DNA from: Rhynchopus euleeides
Lineage: Eukaryota; Euglenozoa; Diplonemea; Diplonemida; Diplonemidae
Reading direction: 5' to 3'
Assembly (NCBI GenBank): GCA_963210315.1
Contig: OY723286.1
Location: 1,736,001 to 1,800,000, forward strand
DNA: 64,000 bases
The stretch's first letter is position 1, and every line of letters begins with the position of its first letter. This document shows, piece after piece, positions 55,899 to 64,000 of this stretch. The notes beneath the pieces are model-generated. The model did not search any database, was not told the origin of the DNA, and worked only from the letters and a program-made list of their open reading frames with translations. The position numbers and the translations under genes were made by a program.

Positions 55899-56786
55899 CC
55901 CTCCCATCCTGGCCATTCGATACGGCAATTTGTTTTGCACTATCTTTTCTCTCCCAGGGAGAAGCCGGAATAATGCACGGCGAACGAAACACCGCAAAAA
56001 ATGAAGAGGAAAGGGTTTGCGAGTGTGGCGGGAGAGGGGTGTGAGCCCTCCACTCGTGTCTGAGGTCTTCGACCCTTCTATTCTCCTCCCCTCCCCATAC
56101 ACGAACTGGTGTAAGGAACCGCGCCCCTTTTCTTTTGTTTCAGGAGCCCCCGACGCGCAGCCCTGGTTTTCGTTTTTTTGTTCTGAGGGGGTGGTGCTGT
56201 TGTTCTCTGCGGCCCCACTCACCCAGCTGCCAACTCACCAGAATCGCTCTGCAGTTATACTGCCGAATCAAGGCGCAGCAAAAGGCGATCGTGTCATCAA
56301 ACCATGGAATCAGCAGCACACTCCCTCACCGGTAGGAACACTGCCAAGACGGAATGCCTGTTCAAAATTGGGTTCAAGGCCCGGAGGGGGAAGACAGGAA
56401 ATGTAGCCAAAGGGAAGGCTGTGAACCTTGGGGTGGCCCTGTCACAAGGTTGTGCCAGATGGCTGATCCTCGTCTGAGACACACAGATCGTGAAATAAAA
56501 AGGTGGGCTCTCCGTGGTGTATTGTAATATATGCAGGAGGTGCACCGCTGCCTTTGCAAGGCATAGTCTGAATGAAATTCCGGGCAGCCGGGTGCCGGAG
56601 TGCTTAGGGTAACACCTACCGCTGTGCCCGCCATTGCTGCCTGTTGTTGTCAGAGACAAACAAAGAACACAACCGCACCTCGGGGAGGGGGGGGGGGTGA
56701 GACAGAGAGAAGGAGAAAGAGAATGGCGGAACGAAGGAGGGCACTCCCTCCCCCCCGGGCTAGGCTGGATTATTCGTGATCCCCAC

Positions 56787-56846
56787 CCCACGAATAACGA
56801 ATAATTCGAATTATTCGTGTCTCGCATGCTATTCGAATTATTCGTC
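56787..56846. repeat. ATTCGAATTATTCG palindrome cluster
   Basis: The self-complementary word CGAATAATTCGAATTATTCG occurs once in full (near 56799-56820) and in part twice more within 60 bp, in a GC-rich neighbourhood. It is another family of reiterated short palindromes. Confidence 0.65.
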
Positions 56847-59800
56847 AGTCCAAAATTGGCCAGTATACTTATATGCATTTCTGAGAGAGGGCCCCGCCCC
56901 CTTGTGTTGAGTGTTGTCCCCCCCCTCTCTCGCTCCTCTCTGCTGGCACCACCACACGCGCCGCCGCCGCTGCCGCCGCCTCCACCCCACACAGCACCAA
57001 TTTCTGGAAAGGCCAAGGGGCGAAGAGAGGGTGTGGTGGCGGGGAGTGTGGAAGAGGGGTGGGAGGGTGGGGTGGGGTGGGGTGGTTAACAGCCGTACAA
57101 CCTTTGAAACAAATCAGAAAAATTTGATTATTAATTTTTTTTCGCTCTCTCTTTCGCCGACTGCGCCGTTGATTTTTTTCTGTCATCTCTCTCTCTCTCT
57201 CTTCACTCTCCTCTTCTCCATTCACACACAGACATCCCACACATGCCTTACCATCAAAACGCTTCCACCAAAAGATCAGATACACCCGCAGGTTCTGTTG
57301 TTGCTTGGCGGGTGTCTCCACATACACCGTTTCTGTGACTGTTTCACAGTATTACCAGAGAGGTGTCTTCCCTTGCATCCAACCTACCTCACCCCACCTC
57401 CCCCTCCCCCGCTTGCCAGGCTGTGAAACAGCCACTCCAGGTGGCACTGTGGTCCCATCTGCATGCAGTTCGTCTTTGCATGTTTTTTTTGTTCCGAACG
57501 ATGTCACTCTGAAGAAGGTACCAAACTAGATGCCCCTCTCCCTCCCTCACCAGTGGGGTTGGGGGGGGAAGAGAGGCTGTGAAAGAGACTGGGGTTTCCA
57601 GGGCGGTGAAGGCAAGGCAGAAAGGGTGAAATGTGTGAAAAATGGAAGTCGTATTCACGTGTGTTTGGTGGGAGGGGGGGGGGGGGGAGGGGCCCCTCTG
57701 TCCCCCCCCTCACCCCCCGTCCCCCCAATTTGTTTTCGGGTGTTGAGTGGAGGGCGGAGTGAATGATTGTCTCAAAAATATAAGCGTGCTGTGTGTGCCT
57801 GCAGGCGGTATTATCACATCAAGAAGCGAGGGTGTGGAATCGGTGTGGCAAATAGAAGATAAAAATATGGGGGGGGGGGGGGGTCAGGTTTCCGTCTCCC
57901 GCATCGTGTCTTGCGGTTGTCAGAACCCACAAGCCAAAGGAGGGGGTGCTGGTGCGAACACAGCCATCCGCCCCTCCACGCCCTGTGTCCCCGCAGCGCC
58001 CCTCCCAGCCTCAGGTGATGTGGCGTGCTGTGCACAGGAGTGTTCGTAAGAGCCTCTTCTCCCACCCAGTGCCATCCAGGCGGACCCACGCCCAAACCCC
58101 TCATGGAAACCGTTGCGTTGGCAACTTGCCCAGGCGTTTCTCCTTCTGCTGGCAGAGACAAGCGGGGGAAGGGGTGGGTGCACTGGGGTGATGTCTGGCG
58201 CCTTGTCGATGTGGTGTCAACACTGTTAGTCAGTGCGAGGCCCATTTTTGTGTTTTTGCGTGTAGAGTCGCTCTTGTGTACTTCCTGAGCGAATGGCCTT
58301 CAAGTGGAGAAACGAAGATAATCCCCGGGGGCACACAACGGGTCTGTGCAGCAGCCTAGCTCTCGCAGTGCCTGGGATAGTCGTAGTTTTTTCCTCCTAA
58401 AAATATTGGTCGGACAGAAGAACCTGGAAAGGTAGCCAAAAAAATGAATTCCAATACAGGCCGAGAATCGTTCAAAATCACAAGACCTCCACCTTCCCTT
58501 TACACCCCCTTCTATTCTTAACCCATTTCTCTGCCGGCGTGTGTGTGTGTGTGGGGGGGGGGGGGGAGGGGGTGTGCGGGCGTTCCTTTCGCTCTGCGTC
58601 ACTTCTGTTTGCAACCGAAAACTGTGAGGGCAATACTCACAGCCCCTTCTCAACTTTTTCTGCATTTCTGAGTGAAGGTTCATCCACCACCCCCACCCTC
58701 CCCCCTATGCGTGCTTGTGGGCCTCCATCTGGGTCTGTTATACTCTCCAACATGAACCCTCCCGCCCCCTCTTGGTGCAGGTGGGGTCCGGGCAATCATA
58801 GCGGAGGGAGTGAATGCAATGTGTGAGTGTGTCGTCTTCCCGATTCATAAAACCGCACACACGCCAAAAAAAATACCCTCCCCCACCCCCCAATTGCGGC
58901 ATCTCTGTTTCATCAGGACATCATCGCACGGCTATAGAGTGCCCCCCCACCCATCCACCAACCCAACCCCGAAATATCAATTCCTTCCCGGGGAATCCTA
59001 CAAACGCACCATCGCTCGGATCAGTCTCAGACTCAGTCTCAGACACTGCCTGTGGTTTGAGTGAAGAGAGGAGGAGAGTATGTCGTATTGGAATGTATTA
59101 GAAGACGAAACCTTAACGAGAAAAGCGGTCTCTCGCGTGACGCTTGCTTTGGTCTGCGCTTGCGTGGGCTGGGGCTGCACGGGGGGGCAGCACGCCAGCG
59201 ACATGGTGTCCACTGCTCTCTTTTTACATCTTTTTTTGCGCGGCGTCAAATAAACACCTCCCTCGCCGTGAGAGGGGGTGTGCCAAAGAACGCCCTCCTG
59301 TCACGAAGGGGTTTGTTTTCCAACTCTTTTTTTATTGCCATTTCATCAACTCCCGTTCGCCCGGAGCCCCGTCTTTTGTGTTTTTCCCCTCTCTCTGTGC
59401 CAGGGAGTCGACAGACGCGCGGGACTGCCCCATCTCCACCTGAGGTTTGAATGAAGTGCACCGCCTTCCGGCGGGTCTTTCCGGCACGGCGTGTGGCTCT
59501 GCCTCGCCACGCCACCCCCTCGCCGGCTTACCTGACGCAGCCATCTCAGGTTCTCAATCCCAAACTGAAATGCGCGGCACAACCGTGCTACTCCCCTCCC
59601 CTCCTTGCCTTCTGGACACCGGTTGTCACCCCCCCACCCCCCTCCTCCTTGCACCAGACGACAGAGAACCATCCCAACAGAGGCCCTGCCTTGCTAGGAT
59701 GCAGCAGAGGGAATGCCAGAGGGCGGAGGACGCTCCAACGCCTTTATGTAGAGGTCCCTCTCTGACCAGATGGACAGCTGTGTGGTTTTGCCGGAGGCTA

Positions 59801-60728
59801 GCTTACCTGGAGGGTTTTTTTTGGGTATTTTTCGTTGATCTTTTCAGTGCTTTGAAAAGATCCGAGCCACTACCAGTGAGGGGTGAGTATATTGCTGGGG
59901 CACATCTGTGGCCAGGGGGGGGGGGGGTGGGGTGGGGGGGGGAGGAGGACAAGTCGACAGCAAAGAATTCAAGCAAAAAAGAATGCAACGCCAACACCAA
60001 CAGCACCAACAAACAACGGATTCTGTTTATATTATCTCTGAGGATTTCTGTTCCGTGACGCTCTGCCCTTCCTTCTTCTGCGCAACACAGCATCCCCCAC
60101 ATCCCCCCCGCCAACACATCAGAGGTGTGGGAGGGGCTGTGTGCCATTCCGGTTGGATACGTGATCCGTTCTGCCCTGACTACCGTCTACCCCGCTGACA
60201 ATGGCTTCACAAAAAGTTGATGCCGCCAGCGACCCCCTCCCGACCGCAGAGGGGGTGGGTTTTGGTTGGGGGAAGGTGCAGGCATGGTGGGCTGGGTCTT
60301 CTCTCCCGAGCTATCGGGGAAGAGAGGGGGAGTCAGCTCTGCCGCCTGCCACCCCCTCCGATCCCGCCCTGCCCTGCCTACCGTTCCTGGGAAGAAAGAA
60401 AAATAAAGTAAGATATCGTTCAAATCGTTCCAAAAAAAAGTAAGTTTGTACCACAAGAAATGTGACGTGAGTTCTCTCTCCCTCTCTTCTTGAGCAGTGA
60501 GAGAAATATATATTGAAGAAGGCTGCGGAAGATGAGAGGGCTCGCCCCGATGCCCTGGACCCATGGTCACCCCCCACCCACCCACCCCACGGTAGAGGCT
60601 TGTGAATCGCATTGGCTGGCGTCTGGATGATGCATTTTTTTGTTCGTGTTCTCTCAGCTCCCCACCCCTCTCCCCCCCACCCCCTGGCACACACGCCCGC
60701 ACAACGCGACAACTCCAACGCAGGCCGC

Positions 60729-62911
60729 ATGGCGATGAAGCGCCACATACGATGGGGGCTTATCATCGCCTTTATGTTCTTTGTGGCTTACACAGCAGTG
60801 TTCGGGCTGCAGGGTGACGGCCCGACCACCCCGCCCCCGTCGCTCGACCACATCGACACGAAGGAGGAGAAAGAGGAGAAGGTATGGCCCTCCATAGATC
60901 ACACCCCGGGCCTTTCTGCACCTTCTTGGGACTGTGTGTACGGCATTGCCCTGGCCGCAACATACCTGACAGTGGGGGTAATGAGTCTCCTTGACATCCC
61001 GCACCCTGGTCCGGAGACTTCCCCGGGAGGAGAGATCCGGGTGTGAGGCATCCCTGCTGCCAGAGGGGGCCCACCTCACTACCCCGCTGTGTCACTGCAC
61101 CACCCCCACACTGTCGCAGGGCTGGCAGGACGCCAAGCGCTCCACCAACCGGGAAGAGGACAAGGATGACGAGCCTCAGAAGGAGGCGAAGGGATCTGCA
61201 AAGGCTGTGGCCTCCGCGATCGACGGGGTCAACACCGAGCACGGGGTGCCGTATTTGCACCCCCCGTTTGGCTACAACAAGTATGTAGAGGGCGCCGTTC
61301 TATTTTTGAGCCACCCAGACCTTTGCGTGAAGAGAGTGTCGTTTCAGTTCTGACAATTGTGCTCTACACACTCGACTTAGGAGACGAAGACCTTGGAGAA
61401 GGTCTTGCCCTTGCGCCAAGAGAGTTACTCGCGGTGTCCTGTCAGTGGTGGTTTGACTTTCGGTTCGGCTGCATTGTCGATCAAGGCGGGTCCTTTTGAT
61501 ATTGTGTTTCACCTCCAGTAGTCGAAGGATGAGCCCCAGAGTTGTTATCACGAAGTTGACATCGTTGTCCGAAAGCTGCGCGTTGTCCAATCGGACATTC
61601 GCCCACTCCACCAGCACCTCGTCGCGTGCAGCAGTGTCGAGAGGTCCAGAGCTCACCACTTCATCACCGCTGTCGACCAAGTGGCCCATGGGGGTGAACG
61701 GGGCAGGCGCGTCCGGGCGGTGCCTCCCAGCTGGACTCGTCCGAGTCCCCGAACGACTGTGAGGGGCAAGGGGGATTGCGGCAGCTTCTGGGAGCGGCTG
61801 TCGGCCATGCTACGAGAAAGGGGGGTGGGGGGGCTGATATGGCCTTGGGACCAGCCACACACCACCGTAAGAGACGATGCGCGACCAATGTGAAGCACAG
61901 TGTGAGATCAATGAGGCGACAGGGATGCACCACCCCTCGCCCGGTACAGTCTTGTCTGGTCATCATAAAAACGCCTCTGGATGCGATATTCCCCTCCCCC
62001 TTATTTGTGTCCCGCCTCCAACCCCCCCCCCCACCCCACAGGAAGCGCAACGTGAAGCGCTGGGAGATGATCTACAACTCCATCGCATCTGAAAACCGGG
62101 AAGGGCAGTTCAGCGTGGTTGACTACGGGTATGCTACCTCAAGCCTCAGCCCCCTCCCCACCTCCCCCTGCCCACTCACACCCCCACACCGGCACAGCCT
62201 CTCTCTTCTTCACTGCATTTCCTCCCCATCCCTCACAGGGCTGATGAAGGGTACTTCAGCATCTCGACGGCGTTTGCCTTCCCAGAGGCGCGGGTGATCG
62301 CGCTCGACATGGGTGGTGTTGGTGGGTCTATCTGGAAGAAGGACCATGACGTGCTGAAGGTGCAGGAGGCAAAGGCTCGTGAGTACAAGGTTGGGGATCG
62401 GTTCACCATGTGCCAGGCGGCTGCGAAGCAGCACCACTTCTTCGACCTGACGAAGGCGGGGACGGGGCATGACTATCAGTTTGTCCTCAGTGTCTTCCAC
62501 TGGTTCACCATGGAGGACCGGAAATCCTTTGAGGAGGTGCTTGTCGCACTCTTGAAGAACGCCAAGACGACCTTCATCGAGCTCCCCATTGCAGGGGACT
62601 ACGGCCCCCGCTTCATGAAGCAGGTGGGTTCAAAGTATTTCACCAAGTGGTACGACGGCCGGAGTGACATACACCAGATCATCACCGACTCGCTGAAGTC
62701 CCAGGGCACGACAGGCAGCGTCAGCAAGATTGGCTCCGTGAAGTGGCTCCCCGGCGACAAGAAGAAGAACGAGCGTGACTGGGACAGGGAGGTGTTCCGT
62801 GTGGACATGCAGGACTCCCCAGCCGACTTCGACTGCAAGTCCCACTTCAGCGTCTACTCCTGCGCGGAGAAGACGACGCCTTCGCCGGTTGCCTTCAGCC
62901 GCTGCCCCTGA
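60729..62911 (+). CDS. Membrane-anchored class I SAM-dependent methyltransferase
   Basis: Four exons: 60729-60881, 61120-61280, 62042-62128, 62239-62911; 357 residues. Introns of 238, 761 and 110 bp, all GTATG..CAG. The reading frame is preserved across all junctions and the motifs are contiguous only after splicing. Residues 9-27 (WGLIIAFMFFVAYTAVFGL) form an uncleaved signal anchor after a basic start, giving type II topology as for Golgi enzymes. A charged linker (about 40-85) follows. The Rossmann methyltransferase has motif I FSVVDYGADEGYFS (128-141), acidic residue Asp157 (RVIALDMGG), and the LSVFHWF block. It would transfer a methyl group from SAM, plausibly in the secretory lumen on glycans or proteins; the substrate is unknown. 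The second intron is the longest in the window and carries an antisense ORF. Confidence 0.85.
61300..61689 (-). CDS. Antisense ORF inside methyltransferase intron 2
   Basis: ATG-to-TAG frame of 129 codons on the opposite strand, wholly within the 761-bp intron. Composition is protein-like (MGHLVDSGDEVVSSGPLDTA; DVNFVITTLGLILRLLEVKH) and without low-complexity runs. In-frame coding-like sequence continues 5' of the ATG (PDAPAPFTP) to about 61760, where a CCCTCACAG acceptor-like word occurs on that strand. It could be a small nested gene, its last exon, or chance. The family is unknown. Confidence 0.3.
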   Translation of the reverse strand: MGHLVDSGDEVVSSGPLDTAARDEVLVEWANVRLDNAQLSDNDVNFVITTLGLILRLLEVKHNIKRTRLDRQCSRTESQTTTDRTPRVTLLAQGQDLLQGLRLLSRVCRAQLSELKRHSLHAKVWVAQK

Positions 62912-63635
62912 GTTGGGACGTGGGGTGGGTCTCGGGGTCGATAAGGGGTGTGTGTGTGTGGAATATAACCAGTGGTGAGGTGCGTCACACCATGATGACG
63001 AGGGGGGGGGAGGGGAGGGTGTGGGGTTTTTTGACCTATCCAGGACACACCCCCCCCCCCCCCTATGCACCACCCGACCCCCAGCTGTGACATAACACGC
63101 ATCAGCTCTGTTCCCTCCTTGGCTTGCAAAGCCCCGATTGGATTTGAGTTTTTACCCCTCTCCCTAACCATTCTATGATGTTCCCCCCCTTCCCCCCATA
63201 ACTCGTTAGACGTTGTGAAGTGTGTGTGTGTGTGGCAGTGCCGAGTTACACATCGGCGGTGTGGACTGTTGTATCTCTGAATGGTGGCAGGGTCCCTTCG
63301 TTTTCGAGAGGGAGCCCTCCTGGGGCGGGTCTACACCCTCCTCAGGGCAGGGCGAAGAACGAAGAAGGGAGAGCTGGCGTGAAGAACAATTCCGGTCGTT
63401 CTGAGAAAGAAAAAAAAGTAAAGTAGAACGATGCCCTGTCGAAGGGCGGCCCCGCCCCCCCTCCTCCCCCCACACCTTCGGACAAAACGTGCTGTGGCTG
63501 TGCTAGCGCTCCACCTCCACAGCAACCCCTCACCCCCCCTCTCTCGCTCCCCCTAAATCACACGCCTTCTTCTTTCTGCTTACAGGCTGACCCCCCCCAC
63601 CCCCACCCACCAGCCACCTGCAGGCGGCTGGCAGT
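62912..63635. other. Spacer before the last gene
   Basis: No gene supported. C-run at 63048-63062, GT repeat at 63221-63233, C-rich tracts around 63450-63470. TTACAG at 63580-63585 could be an acceptor for an upstream exon of the next gene. Confidence 0.5.
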
Positions 63636-64000
63636 ATGGAGGATGTGTCCCCTCCAGCTGTCCCGCCACCCGGGCCCCGGAAGCGACGGCGGCTTTACGA
63701 CCTCCCAGACCTGGTGCACCTCTGTGGGGTCGACCGCGATGCGTCACCCGGCGTGACGACACGGCTGATCCCAGTGGAGCTGCCCCTCAAGCGGAGGAGG
63801 GGAGGTGCTGTTCTGGCATCCGCCTCGGTTGCCGCGCTGACGCCTCTCCCCGGGGATGACGACACTGCGGGTCTCGACGTGGCGCAGGAGAGTGTGCCGC
63901 CGACCCTCTCCACGCCTGGCTCGCCCGACTTCCTCCAGCACCCCCCCATGCAGGGCCCGCCTGGGCTGGATCCGCTGCCACCCCCTGCCGCAACAACAGC
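63636..64000 (+). CDS. N terminus of a basic, proline-rich protein (3' end outside window)
   Basis: Open frame from ATG 63636 to the window edge, at least 121 residues. It begins MEDVSPPAVPPPGPRKRRRL. A second basic patch (LPLKRRRGG) lies about 40 residues later, so a bipartite or double nuclear localisation signal is possible. The rest is rich in Pro, Ala, Ser and Asp and probably disordered. It has GC-rich codon use like the other genes and no stop in 365 bp. I do not recognise a family; a nuclear regulatory protein would fit. Confidence 0.55.
   Translation, partial: MEDVSPPAVPPPGPRKRRRLYDLPDLVHLCGVDRDASPGVTTRLIPVELPLKRRRGGAVLASASVAALTPLPGDDDTAGLDVAQESVPPTLSTPGSPDFLQHPPMQGPPGLDPLPPPAATT

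Larger units (their letters stand above)
55015..60728. other. 5.7-kb spacer, no gene supported
   Basis: Contains a CA microsatellite (about 55868-55897), C/G runs (55467-55482, 57670-57690, 57868-57880, 58550-58566, 59918-59942), an AT-rich palindrome cluster (56787-56846) and the ATCGTTCAAATCGTTCAAA motif (60415-60435; a half copy at 58466). Open stretches are low-complexity or have no motif. Confidence 0.5.

Noticed and set aside
56350-56380. tRNA B-box-like word GGTTCAAGGCC
   Set aside because: No matching A box at the right distance and the arms do not fold into a cloverleaf.

Overview
The window is nuclear DNA of a unicellular eukaryote. It holds 14-3-3, kinesin, copine, MAP-kinase-like, polypyrimidine-tract-binding (PTB) and SpoU methyltransferase genes, and seven of them are split by short spliceosomal introns. 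Coding DNA is GC-rich. Introns and spacers are full of C and G homopolymers and CA, CT and GT microsatellites. All 19 introns that can be placed by protein continuity begin GTATG and end CAG. A nearly invariant 5' splice site, few introns per gene and same-strand genes suggest a protist with a reduced splicing code, such as some metamonads. The sequence alone does not fix the lineage.

Layout, left to right: the 3' end of a PTB-like RNA-binding protein (2-1066); a single-span membrane protein with a mitochondrial-style leader (3478-4179); a repeat-rich spacer with a 1.5-kb inverted-repeat element and GGGTACCC palindrome arrays (4.2-10.2 kb); an SGNH-fold protein lacking the usual nucleophile (10267-11196); a SpoU/TrmH RNA methyltransferase (12872-14932); a divergent MAPK-like kinase (15843-17446); a 10-kb stretch with no supported gene but several repeats; a 288-bp tandem repeat (27059-27760) just before a second MAPK-like kinase (27927-29645); two almost identical 14-3-3 genes 4.6 kb apart (30843 and 35472); an island of nested palindromic elements (40.4-43.5 kb) next to a kinesin (44116-47022); a 5'-truncated LINE RNase H fragment, the only reverse-strand element (49849-50853); a copine with an added PDZ domain (52201-55014); a membrane-anchored methyltransferase with three introns (60729-62911); and the start of a basic, proline-rich protein running off the right end (63636-64000).

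The genes do not form a pathway. Several fit signalling and cytoskeleton themes: two MAPK-like kinases and two 14-3-3 phosphopeptide readers lie close together, followed by kinesin and a lipid-anchored, Ca2+-type copine. All twelve confident or likely host genes lie on the + strand. The most unusual content is a 65-bp repeat found six times in one orientation, several unrelated families of reiterated short palindromes and hairpins, the copine-PDZ fusion, and substituted catalytic or regulatory residues in the SGNH protein and both kinases.
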